Below, piece after piece: positions 45,579 through 55,001 of a stretch of 64,000 bases of DNA; the stretch's first letter is position 1; every line of letters begins with the position of its first letter. The stretch is taken from assembly GCA_963729815.1 (NCBI GenBank), contig CAVSPU010000002.1, positions 434,001-498,000 on the forward strand, written 5' to 3'. The notes beneath the pieces were generated by a model. It searched no databases. It was given only the letters and a program-made list of their open reading frames with translations, and was not told where the DNA came from. A program made the position numbers and the translations under genes. This DNA comes from DAHUXN01 sp963729815. Its GTDB lineage: Bacteria; Acidobacteriota; Terriglobia; Acidiferrales; UBA7541.

Positions 45579-45928
45579 GATTAGCCTACCGAATCAGGAG
45601 CGACTTTTTGTGTTGACCAAGATGCTGTGCACCAGTGATAATTTAGGGCGTGAGTGTGTAAGTTCTTGCATTTGTAGCTTATTCTTGGATAGCACTTTAT
45701 GGCAAGGCAGCTGCGTACGTTCTGAGGCTTTGTAGCATCTTACATCCAGATGTCGGCACCGGAGCGAAGAGCCTTGCGGCGAGAGTCAACTGAATAATTG
45801 CGCGGGGCGATCCATGACCCGTGGTTCGGCTGTTGTATTTTTCGGCGCTCCCTGATGGTGCGGAGGGCGTCGAAGCCAATCATGATTGTGGTTCGGCGCA
45901 ATAATGTCTGAATTGGAAGGCTGGGGAG
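45579..45928 (+). other. Leader region before the hopanoid operon
   Basis: No gene is seen in this 350-base stretch. It holds the promoter at 45613-45642. The remainder, about 285 bases, would be a long untranslated leader if that promoter is used, long enough for a regulatory structure; I recognised none. Confidence 0.4.
45613..45642 (+). promoter_or_regulatory. Promoter upstream of the hopanoid operon
   Basis: TTGACC at 45613-45618 and GATAAT at 45637-45642 are separated by 18 bases. The match is good to both consensus hexamers. It lies 287 bases before the shc start. Confidence 0.5.
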
Positions 45929-47968
45929 ATGTCAGAGGGCATGCAAATGCCGGAAGCTCAAATACAGACCGCGACAGCAGTGAGGAGGGCGCGCATCCCT
46001 GAACGCGAGCTTGACTCATGTGTCGAGGGCGCGGTCGAGCGGAGCACACGTCACCTGCTGTCGCTCCAGGCTGGCGACGGGTATTGGTGGGGCGAATTGG
46101 AAGCCGATACCACGCTAGAATCCGACCACATTCTTTTGCATTACCTCCGTCGAGACATCGAGAACGACAAAGTCCGTAAGTTGGCCAATTATCTGCGCAA
46201 AAAGCAGCTTCCTGAAGGCGGCTGGAATATCTATCCCGGCGGCCCAGCGGAGTTGAATACAAGCGTGAAGGCCTATTTCGCCCTGAGGCTTGCTGGCGAC
46301 GCGGCGAGTTCGCCCCATCTGGAGCGAGCGCGCAAGAAAATCCACGAGATAGGCGGGCTGGAGTCTACCAATTCGTACGTTCGGTTCTATCTTGCGATGA
46401 CAGGTGCGATCGGCTGGGACATGGTGCCAGCCATTCCTCCCGAGCTCATACTCCTGCCGAACTGGTTCTTCGTGAATCTGTACGATATGTCGTCCTGGAC
46501 GCGCGCGATTGTCGTTCCCTTGACGATCATTTACGCCCTCAAGCCTGACTGGAGCGTCACGGAAGCCATTAACGTCGATGAGCTGTTTTTAGATCCCGGC
46601 AATAAGCGAAAAGCACTCGCGTGGAGCAGGAAAATCGTTTCATGGCGCAATCTTTTCCTCGCCATCGATCGCGTGTTAAAGATTCACGAAGGATTGCCGT
46701 GGAAGCCGTTTCGGCGCCATGCCGTAGCTGCGGCCAAACGCTGGCTTTTCGAGCATATCGAGCGAACCGAGGGCCTCGCGACGATATTTCCAGCGATGGC
46801 ACATTCAGTTTATGCCATGCTCGCTCTGGGTTATCCGCCGGACGATCCGCTGATCATGCGCGAAATGGGCTGGATTTCAGCATACGAAATCGAAGAAGAG
46901 GACACCCTGCGGATGCAGCCGTGCATCTCGCCAGTGTGGGATACTGCCATCGCCATGGTGTCGCTCGAAGAAGCCGGAGTAGATGCCGCGCATCCGTCGT
47001 TGCAGAGCGCGGCCCGATGGCTGATCGATCATCAGATTCTGGGGCCGGGCGACTGGCAAGTGAAGAACAAAGACGCGCCGCCCGGCGGCTGGGCTTTCGA
47101 GTTTCGCAACGATTTTTACCCGGACGTCGACGATACAGCGTTTGTGCTGATGGCGCTGCAGCCGGTTGAGCATTCCGAGCCCGAACGCTTCGTGCAAGCA
47201 GCGCGCCGCGGATTGTCCTGGTTGCTCAGCATGCAAAATCGCGATGGTGGCTGGGGTGCATTCGACCGGGACAACGACCATGTACTCCTGACACAAATTC
47301 CGTTTGCGGATCACAATGCGATGATCGATCCCTCTTCCGCGGATGTTGCCGCACGATCAATCGAATGTCTCGCAAAGTTTGGGTGGCCTGCTTCTCATCC
47401 GGCGATTCGCCGCGGTTTCGCATATCTGCAGCGCGAACAAACCCCGGAGGGTGCATGGTATGGACGCTGGGGTTCGAATTATATCTATGGAACGAGCGGC
47501 GTGCTGCGCGCGCTCGAAGTCGCAGGGCTCGGCGAGAGCATGGAAAGCCATCGTGCCATTGATTGGCTGAAGCGCGTACAGAATCCCGATGGCGGATTCG
47601 GCGAGACCGTTCTTTCCTACGCCGATCCCTCGCTGAAAGGCCAGGGACCGAGCACGGCATCGCAAACAGCTTGGGGACTCATTGGTCTCCTTGCGGCGGC
47701 GCCTCCGGACGATCCCGCTGTGCTCCGGTCTGTTGCCTGGCTTATCGAACACCAGAACTCGGACGGGTCTTGGGATGAGGACGCGTTCACAGGCACTGGG
47801 TTCCCCTGCGTGTTTTATCTGAAATACCACTTGTATCGGAATTCCTTCCCGCTGTATGCGCTGGCACGTTACCGGAACATGCGCAAGGGCGCACAAGACA
47901 GTCTGAAGCCATTGCAATTCAATGCGAATGATTTTATTTATCGGAATGGACATGGGGGCAAACGATGA
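45929..47968 (+). CDS. shc: Squalene-hopene cyclase
   Basis: The 679-residue protein cyclises squalene to hopene and diplopterol in the membrane. The acid motif DxDD is present as DVDD at residues 399-402 in YPDVDDTAFV. Several QW-type repeats are visible: QNRDGGWGAFD, PEGAWYGRWGSNYIYG, NPDGGFGET and NSDGSWDEDAFTG. Length fits the bacterial cyclases. I use ATG 45929 with GGAAGG upstream; ATG 45941 is also possible. It is the first gene of the operon and its stop overlaps the hpnH start by four bases. Confidence 0.96.
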   Translation: MSEGMQMPEAQIQTATAVRRARIPERELDSCVEGAVERSTRHLLSLQAGDGYWWGELEADTTLESDHILLHYLRRDIENDKVRKLANYLRKKQLPEGGWNIYPGGPAELNTSVKAYFALRLAGDAASSPHLERARKKIHEIGGLESTNSYVRFYLAMTGAIGWDMVPAIPPELILLPNWFFVNLYDMSSWTRAIVVPLTIIYALKPDWSVTEAINVDELFLDPGNKRKALAWSRKIVSWRNLFLAIDRVLKIHEGLPWKPFRRHAVAAAKRWLFEHIERTEGLATIFPAMAHSVYAMLALGYPPDDPLIMREMGWISAYEIEEEDTLRMQPCISPVWDTAIAMVSLEEAGVDAAHPSLQSAARWLIDHQILGPGDWQVKNKDAPPGGWAFEFRNDFYPDVDDTAFVLMALQPVEHSEPERFVQAARRGLSWLLSMQNRDGGWGAFDRDNDHVLLTQIPFADHNAMIDPSSADVAARSIECLAKFGWPASHPAIRRGFAYLQREQTPEGAWYGRWGSNYIYGTSGVLRALEVAGLGESMESHRAIDWLKRVQNPDGGFGETVLSYADPSLKGQGPSTASQTAWGLIGLLAAAPPDDPAVLRSVAWLIEHQNSDGSWDEDAFTGTGFPCVFYLKYHLYRNSFPLYALARYRNMRKGAQDSLKPLQFNANDFIYRNGHGGKR

Positions 47969-49116
47969 GGTTTCCGCTGAGTTTGACGGCGAACCTGACG
48001 AAGTATCTAGCCGGGAAGGCGATCAGTGGCGAAAAAAAGTTTCCGCTGGTCATGATGCTCGAACCGCTGCACGCCTGCAACCTGACATGCACGGGCTGCG
48101 GACGTATCCGCGAGTACAAGGGAACGATCAATGAAATGCTGACCGTCGAGCAGTGCCTGGCTGCGCTCGAGGATTGCGGCGCGCCGATTGTTTCGATTTG
48201 CGGCGGCGAGCCCATGATCTATCCGGAGATTGGCCGCCTCGTAAAGGAGATCCTGGCGCGCAAGAAAAATATCTATCTCTGCACAAACGGAATGTTCATC
48301 CGCAAGAGGCTGCACGAGTTCAAGCCGACATCGCGCTTTTTCTTCAACGTTCATCTGGACGGCCTGGAAAAAACCCACGATCTTTGCGTGGAGCGCGATG
48401 GCGTGTTCCGCGATGCGATTGCTGGAATCAAGGCGGCCAAAGCGGCGGGGTTCCTGGTTTGCTCGAACACCACGATATACAAAGAGACGGACATTGAGGA
48501 AGTCGCGGAACTCTTTGCCTATCTGCGCACGCTGGGAGTCGATGGCAACATGCTTTCGCCGGCATACTCCTACGCCTCGGTGCAGACAAAGGACATTTTC
48601 ATGTCGCGGCAGGATGTGCACGAAAAATTCCAGCGCGCGAGCAAGCTTCTGGAGCAATTCAATGTGATCACCTCGCCGATTTACATGGAATTCTTGCGTG
48701 GTGAACGCGAATTGATGTGCACGGCCTGGGGCAATCCGACGTATAACCCGCGTGGATGGAAGGGCCCTTGCTATTTGATGACCGACGAGCACCATCAAAC
48801 ATTCGGTGATTTGATCAACAACACGCCGTGGGAGAAATACGGTTACGGCCGCGACCCGCGTTGCGAAAATTGCATGGTGCAATCGGGCTACGAGGCTTCC
48901 GCTGTGCTCGGCGGAAATCACAAGTTCGGAGACACGTGGAAAATGCTCCAGTGGCAGGTTTCCGGCCGCATGGGAGGCCGCAAAGGCGCGAATGGCCGTT
49001 CCAACGGCGCGCCGAAGTCGAATGGAAACGGCCACAAAACGAATTCACCCTCTGCTCGTGGCCCTGCAGCAGACGCTCAAGTTCGCGAAAAGGAAGAGGC
49101 TTTCCGCATTCTATGA
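47965..49116 (+). CDS. hpnH: Adenosylhopane-forming radical SAM protein HpnH
   Basis: The 383-residue protein is the radical SAM enzyme that joins adenosine to diploptene, giving adenosylhopane. The [4Fe-4S] motif CxxxCxxC is at Cys38, Cys42 and Cys45 in HACNLTCTGCGRI. The GGEP segment (ICGGEPMIYPEI) and the conserved PLVMMLEP-type start are present. The C-terminal 50 residues are low-complexity and Asn/Gly-rich, an extension not essential to the family. It starts in the shc stop and its own stop overlaps the hpnA start. Confidence 0.95.
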   Translation: MRFPLSLTANLTKYLAGKAISGEKKFPLVMMLEPLHACNLTCTGCGRIREYKGTINEMLTVEQCLAALEDCGAPIVSICGGEPMIYPEIGRLVKEILARKKNIYLCTNGMFIRKRLHEFKPTSRFFFNVHLDGLEKTHDLCVERDGVFRDAIAGIKAAKAAGFLVCSNTTIYKETDIEEVAELFAYLRTLGVDGNMLSPAYSYASVQTKDIFMSRQDVHEKFQRASKLLEQFNVITSPIYMEFLRGERELMCTAWGNPTYNPRGWKGPCYLMTDEHHQTFGDLINNTPWEKYGYGRDPRCENCMVQSGYEASAVLGGNHKFGDTWKMLQWQVSGRMGGRKGANGRSNGAPKSNGNGHKTNSPSARGPAADAQVREKEEAFRIL

Positions 49117-50138
49117 AGACGCTGGTTACCGGCGCAACCGGGTTCGTGGGTTCCCACGTTGCCCGGCGGCTGGTTGCTTCCGGTGAAACAGTCCGCGCGC
49201 TCGCGCGCCCGGGAAGCCGCCGCCAGGCGCTTGACGGTGTTGCAGTAGAGTGGGTGGAAGGCGATTTGCGCGACGAAGCCTCCCTCGCTCGAGCCCTCGC
49301 AGGTGTTAATCGCGTTTACCATGTTGCGGCCGATTATCGGCTCTGGGCGCGCAATCCCCAGGAAATCTACGACAGCAACGTTAAGGGAACAAAGAACCTG
49401 CTTGCCGCGGCTTTGCGCGCTCGCGTAGAGCGTTTCGTTTACACAAGCACGGTCGCCACGATCGCCGTACCGCGCGGAAATGCGCTGCCGGATGAAACGA
49501 ACCGGGCGTCGGTCGATGAAATGATCGGAAATTATAAGAAGTCGAAACTGCTGGCGGAGCAGGAGGCTTTGCGCGCCGCGCACGAGGGCTTGCCGGTTGT
49601 AATTGTGAATCCGACCACCCCGGTCGGGCCTGGCGATTGGAAGCCGACGCCGACTGGTCGAATCGTTCTGGATTTTCTGCTCGGGAAGATGCCGGCGTAC
49701 GTGGATACCGGTTTGAATTTTGCGCCCGTTGAGGACATCGCCATAGGCCATCAACTGGCGGCGCAACATGGAAGAATCGGTGAGCGGTACTTGCTCGGCG
49801 GACGCAATATGACGCTGAAGGAATTGCTCGACGCGCTCGCAAAGATCACAGGCTTGGCTGCCCCGACTCGGAAAATATCTCACTCGGTGGCGTTGCTCGC
49901 CGCCTATGCGGATGCGGCTTTTTCGCGCGTCGCGGGGCGCGAGCCGCACATACCAGTTGAGGGCGTGCGCATCGCGCGTCACACGATGTTCGTCAACGAT
50001 GCCAAGGCACGCAAAGAGTTGTCATACCAGCCTGGACCCGTGGAGGAAGCCCTCGAACGCGCCGTGGAGTGGTATGCTGAACATGGATATGTGAGTCTCC
50101 CAAGCCGTGCGCGGATTGCGCAGGCTTCTGCTGCTTGA
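49113..50138 (+). CDS. hpnA: Hopanoid-associated sugar epimerase HpnA
   Basis: The 341-residue protein is an extended short-chain dehydrogenase of the HpnA group, with NAD-binding GATGFVGSHVARRL at the N-terminus. The catalytic region shows YTSTVATIAV and a Tyr-Lys pair in GNYKKSKLLAE. HpnA is found with hopanoid genes but its reaction is not firmly known; it may act on the sugar of the side chain. It overlaps hpnH by four bases. The hpnG start lies at its end. Confidence 0.9.
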   Translation: MKTLVTGATGFVGSHVARRLVASGETVRALARPGSRRQALDGVAVEWVEGDLRDEASLARALAGVNRVYHVAADYRLWARNPQEIYDSNVKGTKNLLAAALRARVERFVYTSTVATIAVPRGNALPDETNRASVDEMIGNYKKSKLLAEQEALRAAHEGLPVVIVNPTTPVGPGDWKPTPTGRIVLDFLLGKMPAYVDTGLNFAPVEDIAIGHQLAAQHGRIGERYLLGGRNMTLKELLDALAKITGLAAPTRKISHSVALLAAYADAAFSRVAGREPHIPVEGVRIARHTMFVNDAKARKELSYQPGPVEEALERAVEWYAEHGYVSLPSRARIAQASAA

Positions 50139-50140
50139 AA

Positions 50141-50905
50141 ATGGCCGTGAAAATCCTCGTCACATTCGCGCTTGAGACAGAATGCGCCCCCTGGCGCCGC
50201 CTGCGTTCTTTCAGTAGCGTCGCGGGAACGGCCTTCCCGATTCATGAGAGCGCAATCGGCGACGCAAATGTCCGCGTTGTGCTGACCGGCGTAGGTCCGA
50301 CGCATGCGAAAAGAGTTGCTGCAGAAGCGTTGAAATGGCACCCGGACATTTGTATCTCCTCCGGGCTCGCTGGCAGTTTGCGGCCAGAGCTTGGTCTCGG
50401 AGAAGTTTTTGTGGCTCGTGAGGTGAGGGAACTTGAAGGCGGCGGGACGATCGCTTGCAGCGCGGAGCTTTTCGCCGCCGCGCGGAAGCGTGGGATTGGC
50501 CTCGCGGAACGATTGCTTTCGACATGCAGTATGGTCCTAACGGTAGAAGGAAAGGCGCGACTGGGCTACATGGCGGAGGCCGTGGACATGGAGAGTTTCT
50601 CCGTGCTGACCGAGGCCGCCGCGTTCAATATTCCAGCGATTGCGATTCGGGCCATCAGCGATTCGGCTGATGAAGATCTGCCGATGGATTTTCAAATTGT
50701 GTTGGACAGTCGTGGCAATTTGGATCGATCGAAGGTGGCACGGGCTCTGGTGCGTGCGCCGCAAAAACTGCCCGGGCTTGTTCGGCTCGGCCGAAACAGC
50801 CGTCGGGCGGCGGTGAACCTTGCAAAATTCCTGGATGCTTACGTTGCGGAAATTTCCATGCGCCCTGTCCGACAGACTGAATTGGTCGAGGCAAATCAGA
50901 GATGA
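50141..50905 (+). CDS. hpnG: Hopanoid side-chain phosphorylase HpnG
   Basis: The 254-residue protein resembles purine nucleoside phosphorylases (PNP_UDP_1) and is called HpnG in hopanoid clusters. It removes adenine from adenosylhopane to give a ribosylhopane-type product. Visible motifs are VKILVTFALETECAPW, VLTGVGPTHAK, and SSGLAGSLRPELGLGEVFVA. Near the end VDMESFSVLTEAAAFNIP is the nucleoside-binding helix. The start is ATG 50141 or TTG 50135, which overlaps the hpnA stop. Its stop overlaps the next dehydrogenase start by four bases. Confidence 0.9.
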   Translation: MAVKILVTFALETECAPWRRLRSFSSVAGTAFPIHESAIGDANVRVVLTGVGPTHAKRVAAEALKWHPDICISSGLAGSLRPELGLGEVFVAREVRELEGGGTIACSAELFAAARKRGIGLAERLLSTCSMVLTVEGKARLGYMAEAVDMESFSVLTEAAAFNIPAIAIRAISDSADEDLPMDFQIVLDSRGNLDRSKVARALVRAPQKLPGLVRLGRNSRRAAVNLAKFLDAYVAEISMRPVRQTELVEANQR

Positions 50906-52008
50906 GCTCCACGACAACGCGCATTGGGAGCGAGCCGCGGGAGAAACGCGTGAACGGCAAGATGCTGGCCGGGGTTTACCGCGGCAAGGGTCGGGTGGTT
51001 TGCGAGGAAGTCCCCATTCCCGAAATTGGCGAGGGCGAAGTCCTGTTTCGCGTGGCGGCGTGCGGCATTTGCGGAACCGATATCAAGAAAATTGCCCACG
51101 GTTTTGCCGACCCGCCGCAAATCTTCGGACATGAACTTGCCGGCACGGTTGTCGACGTCGGACGCAGCGTGCGCAAATTTAAGCCGGGCGACCGCGTGGT
51201 CAGCTTTCACCACGTTCCTTGCGGCACCTGCTTTTACTGTGAACGCAAACTTTTTTCGCAATGCCCGCAATACAAGAAGGTCGGCTTGACCGCCGGTTTC
51301 ACGCCGAATGGTGGCGGATTTGGTCAGTATGTTCGCGCGATGCCATGGATCGTCGAACGCGGTATGCTGGCGCTTCCTGCGGACATCACGTTCGAGGAGG
51401 CAACATTTATCGAGCCGGTCAACACAGCGGCCAAAGCGGTTTGGAAGGCACGCGTCGCGGAGGGTGAATTTGCGGTCGTGATTGGCCAGGGGCCGATCGG
51501 AATGCTTCTGACGGGTCTGTGCAAATTGAAAGGCGCCGAAGTTATCACGACGGACCCGCTGTCGGCGCGGCGCGCTGCGAGCCTTGTGCTTGGCGCATCG
51601 GCCAGCTTCGATCCGGCATCCGATAACATTGAGGCGCAAGTCCGCGAGCGAACTCATGGCCGGGGCGCGGACGTCGTGTTGCTCGCGGCCCCGCATCCAA
51701 AACTCGTTGTCGAAGCGCTCGCGATCGCCCGGCCCGGCGGCCGCGTTTTGTTGTTTGCTCATAACGACCCGGTCCTGCGGATCGAATTTCCGGCCGCGGC
51801 GGTGGGCATTGAAGAGAAGGAAATCCTCGGAAGTTATAGCGCATCAATTACGGAGCAACAGGAGTATGCTGAAATAGTGTTCGGGCGGCGCATGCCGGTG
51901 GCGCAGCTGGTTTCCGATCGCTTTTCGACCGAACACATAGCGGACGCGCTGGAACTCGCGGCGCATCCGAAGGAAGATACTTTGAAAGTGGTGATTACGC
52001 ATTCATGA
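50902..52008 (+). CDS. Zinc-dependent alcohol dehydrogenase, hopanoid operon (first of two)
   Basis: The 368-residue protein is a medium-chain dehydrogenase. The catalytic zinc site is CGICGTDIKK with GHE in FGHELAG, and the structural zinc site is CGTCFYCERKLFSQC. The Rossmann turn reads VVIGQGPIGMLLTGL. ATGA overlap joins it to hpnG, and another joins it to the second dehydrogenase, so all are translated together. It resembles the threonine/sorbitol dehydrogenase branch. A role as a ribosylhopane reductase is my inference. Confidence 0.9.
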   Translation: MSSTTTRIGSEPREKRVNGKMLAGVYRGKGRVVCEEVPIPEIGEGEVLFRVAACGICGTDIKKIAHGFADPPQIFGHELAGTVVDVGRSVRKFKPGDRVVSFHHVPCGTCFYCERKLFSQCPQYKKVGLTAGFTPNGGGFGQYVRAMPWIVERGMLALPADITFEEATFIEPVNTAAKAVWKARVAEGEFAVVIGQGPIGMLLTGLCKLKGAEVITTDPLSARRAASLVLGASASFDPASDNIEAQVRERTHGRGADVVLLAAPHPKLVVEALAIARPGGRVLLFAHNDPVLRIEFPAAAVGIEEKEILGSYSASITEQQEYAEIVFGRRMPVAQLVSDRFSTEHIADALELAAHPKEDTLKVVITHS

Positions 52009-53069
52009 AGATGGATTCCAATGGAGTGATGACGGCGGCGGTTCTCTATGGCCGCGAAGATCTGAAGGTGGAGCGCGTCGGCATACCGCCGGTCGCCGAA
52101 GATGAAATCCTGGTGCGCGTGCAGGTTGCGCTGACGTGTGGTACGGACCTCAAAGTCTGGAAGCAGGGCTCACATCCGCGCATGATTCATCCGCCCGCAA
52201 TTTTTGGCCATGAGCTGGCCGGCATTGTGGAAGAAACTGGCTCGGCCGTCGCAGGTGCGATTCACAATGGAATGCGCGTTGTTCCCTCGAACTCCGCGCC
52301 ATGTGGTTTGTGCCTCTATTGCCGCAAGGGCCAGCCGAATTTGTGCGAAGACCTGCTTTTCAATAACGGCGCGTATGCGGAGTACGTGAGGATTCCCGGC
52401 CGGATCGTCCGGCAAAATCTGCTCGAGATTCCGGACCACGTCAGTTTCCGTGACGCTGCAATGGTTGAGCCGCTGGCCTGCGTCCTGCGGGGGATCCACG
52501 AGACGGGCATTCAGGCCGGTGACACGGCGGTCATCGTCGGCTGCGGGCCGATCGGCCTGAAATTCATCCGCGTGCTTTCCGAGAGGGATGTCCGCGTGAT
52601 CGCGCTCGGCAAGCGCAAGAATCAGATTCAGGCCGCGGAACGGTTGGGCGCGTATGCTGCGTTTGATGTTTCGGAAATAGACAGCCCGGTGCAATTGGTT
52701 CGCCAGCTGACCGAAGGCGGCCGCGGTGCGGATGCGGTTGTCGAAGCTGTCGGTTCAGCAATGACCTGGCAGTGGGCCATGCAGATGGTGAGGAAGGGCG
52801 GGAGGGTGAATCTGTTCGGCGGCTGCCCGCATGGAACGCAAGTGCATTTCGACCCCGCGCTTCTGCATTACTCGGAAATCACCATCAAGGCCACATTTCA
52901 TCACACGCCGCAGTTCATTCGAGAAGCGCTCGACACGATCGCGCGCGGTGAAGTGAGCGCGAACGATTTTGTCACCGGGGAAATACCTCTCGCCGAGCTG
53001 CCACGCGCGTTCGAGCACATGAAGCATCGCAATGGCGAATTGAAGACGGCGGTCAATCCCTGGGCCTAG
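52005..53069 (+). CDS. Zinc-dependent alcohol dehydrogenase, hopanoid operon (second of two)
   Basis: The 354-residue protein is another medium-chain zinc dehydrogenase. Catalytic site: LTCGTDLKVW and FGHELAGIVEE. Structural site: CGLCLYCRKGQPNLC. Cofactor fold: VIVGCGPIGLKFIRVL, followed by ALGKRKNQ in place of an acidic residue at the second strand, hinting at NADP preference. The sequence differs clearly from the first dehydrogenase, so it is not a recent duplicate. It starts in the preceding stop and is 17 bases from hpnC. A second step in hopanoid tailoring, or a heteromeric pair, is possible. Confidence 0.9.
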   Translation: MKMDSNGVMTAAVLYGREDLKVERVGIPPVAEDEILVRVQVALTCGTDLKVWKQGSHPRMIHPPAIFGHELAGIVEETGSAVAGAIHNGMRVVPSNSAPCGLCLYCRKGQPNLCEDLLFNNGAYAEYVRIPGRIVRQNLLEIPDHVSFRDAAMVEPLACVLRGIHETGIQAGDTAVIVGCGPIGLKFIRVLSERDVRVIALGKRKNQIQAAERLGAYAAFDVSEIDSPVQLVRQLTEGGRGADAVVEAVGSAMTWQWAMQMVRKGGRVNLFGGCPHGTQVHFDPALLHYSEITIKATFHHTPQFIREALDTIARGEVSANDFVTGEIPLAELPRAFEHMKHRNGELKTAVNPWA

Positions 53070-53086
53070 TCGGTCGGGGCTCCTCC

Positions 53087-54067
53087 ATGCTGGGACAGCA
53101 CGAACTGGAAATCGCGCGGAACCTGCCTTCCGAAGGTTGTGCGCCGTCTGAGGCGCAGCGTTACACGCGCTGGCTCGCCACTCATCACTACGAGAATTTC
53201 CGCGTCGTGTCCTGGCTGTTGCCGTCCCGTCTCCATCAGCATTTCTATAATGTTTACGCCTATTGTCGCTGGGCGGACGATCTGGGTGACGAAGTCCCCG
53301 ATCCGCGTCACGCTGTCGAGCTGCTCGATGCCTGGGAAGAGGAACTTCAGCGCGCGTATCGTGGCGCAGCAACTCACCCGGTGCTGATTGCTGTTGCCGA
53401 GACTGCCCGCGAATGCGAAATTCCGATCGACCCATTTCGTGACTTGCTCATCGCCTTTCGCCAGGACCAGACAGTTCATCGCTATGCGAAGTGGGACGAC
53501 GTAATCGATTATTGCCGCTATTCGGCGAATCCTGTTGGCCGGCTCGTGCTTTATCTCATGGGCCATCATGACGCGGAGCGCCAGGCGCTTTCTGACGCAA
53601 CTTGCACGGCTCTGCAGCTCGCGAATTTCTGGCAGGACGTCGGCCGCGACCTCGAGAAGGGCCGCATCTATATTCCGTTGGAGCTGGCTGCGGTGCAAGG
53701 CGTCGCAGAGGACGACATTGTCTCGAAGCGATTCGACTCGCGGTATGTCGCGCTGATGAAGGATCTGATCGCGCGGACGCGCGCCCTGTTCGCCACCGGG
53801 GCCCCTCTGGCTGGGCGCGTCTCAAAGGAATTTCGCGTGGATCTTGAGCTCTTTAGCCGAGGCGGCTGTGCTGTTCTCGATGCGATCGAATCGACGGGCT
53901 TTGACACGCTGCACCATCGGCCCGCGCTTGGCCGCCGGGTGCAAGCGCGCCTCTTGGGACGGGCGATGATTTCCCGCCTCTTCGCGAAGTTCGGTGCGTC
54001 ATCGAGATCGTCCAAAGATGGCGGCCAGAAACCCGAAAGCGCTTCTCTTGCCGGCCGGCATGCCTGA
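53087..54067 (+). CDS. hpnC: Squalene synthase HpnC
   Basis: The 326-residue protein is one of the three enzymes that make squalene without the eukaryotic-type enzyme; HpnC turns presqualene diphosphate into hydroxysqualene. The first Asp-rich motif is YCRWADDLGDEV and the second is ANFWQDVGRDLEKGRIYIP. A PSRLHQHFYNVYAY segment fits the squalene/phytoene synthase family. It is 17 bases after the second dehydrogenase, and its stop overlaps the hpnD start by eight bases. Confidence 0.92.
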   Translation: MLGQHELEIARNLPSEGCAPSEAQRYTRWLATHHYENFRVVSWLLPSRLHQHFYNVYAYCRWADDLGDEVPDPRHAVELLDAWEEELQRAYRGAATHPVLIAVAETARECEIPIDPFRDLLIAFRQDQTVHRYAKWDDVIDYCRYSANPVGRLVLYLMGHHDAERQALSDATCTALQLANFWQDVGRDLEKGRIYIPLELAAVQGVAEDDIVSKRFDSRYVALMKDLIARTRALFATGAPLAGRVSKEFRVDLELFSRGGCAVLDAIESTGFDTLHHRPALGRRVQARLLGRAMISRLFAKFGASSRSSKDGGQKPESASLAGRHA

Positions 54068-55001
54068 TAACGCTGCTGTTTCTGCCTCCTACGACCATTG
54101 CCGGACAATCGCCCGCGCTGCCGCGCGCAATTTCTATTATGGCTTCATGCTGCTGCCTGCCGCGAAGCGCGACGCCCTGTGCGCGCTTTACGCATTCATG
54201 CGGGGTGTGGACGACATTTCCGACGAGCCTGGCACAATCGAGGACAAGCGCCGCCGCTTGAGCGAACGTCGCGCCGAATTGGACCAGGGGTTGGCGGGAA
54301 ACAGCCAAGCTGATCCCGTTTGGCCGGCGCTACGCCACGCAGTTTCGACTTATGGCATCCCGCCGCGTTACCTGCACGATTTGATCTCCGGCGCCGAGAT
54401 GGATCTGACGATTTCCTCCTACCCGACATTTGATGCTCTGCGGGAATATTGTTATCGCGTGGCTGGCACTGTTGGACTGTGCTGTCTCCACGTTTTCGGC
54501 TTTTCCGATTCGCGGGCTCCGGAGCTGGCCGAGAAATTGGGCCTCGCGTTTCAGCTCACGAATATTCTGCGCGATCTTCCGCGCGACTTTGCCATGGGGC
54601 GCGTTTATTTGCCGCGCGAGGACCTAGCGCAATTCAAATGTGAACCGGGACAGCTCGGGGACACAAACGCGAGCGCGGCCGTCGCGCCGCTGGTTCGTTT
54701 TGAAGTCGAACGCGCATGGCAGTTTTATCGCCAAGGCTGGCCGTTGCTCGGATTGGTGAACGAAGACAGCCGCGCGGCCTTATGGGCGATGGCGCGAATT
54801 TATTCCGGCATTCTCGAAAAAATCGAAGGGCGTAACTTTGCTATCCTTTCTCCGCCGCCTGCGCGCCTTTCGACTGCGGAAAAGGTGTGGATTTTGGTCC
54901 GGGCGCGAATGGGATGGCTTGGGGAGAGCGATGCGCTGCGAAACGGTGATCGTGGTCGGCGGAGGGCTGGCGGGGCTGTCGGCGGCCACGGCGCTCGCTG
55001 A
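54060..55001 (+). CDS. hpnD: Presqualene diphosphate synthase HpnD
   Basis: The 313-residue protein condenses two farnesyl diphosphates to presqualene diphosphate. It contains YAFMRGVDDISDEPG, the first Asp-rich motif, and LTNILRDLPRDFAMGRVYLP, the second. The family helix YCYRVAGTVGLCCLHVF is intact. ATG 54060 overlaps the hpnC stop. The gene end overlaps hpnE by 71 bases, an unusually long overlap. Confidence 0.92.
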   Translation: MPDNAAVSASYDHCRTIARAAARNFYYGFMLLPAAKRDALCALYAFMRGVDDISDEPGTIEDKRRRLSERRAELDQGLAGNSQADPVWPALRHAVSTYGIPPRYLHDLISGAEMDLTISSYPTFDALREYCYRVAGTVGLCCLHVFGFSDSRAPELAEKLGLAFQLTNILRDLPRDFAMGRVYLPREDLAQFKCEPGQLGDTNASAAVAPLVRFEVERAWQFYRQGWPLLGLVNEDSRAALWAMARIYSGILEKIEGRNFAILSPPPARLSTAEKVWILVRARMGWLGESDALRNGDRGRRRAGGAVGGHGAR

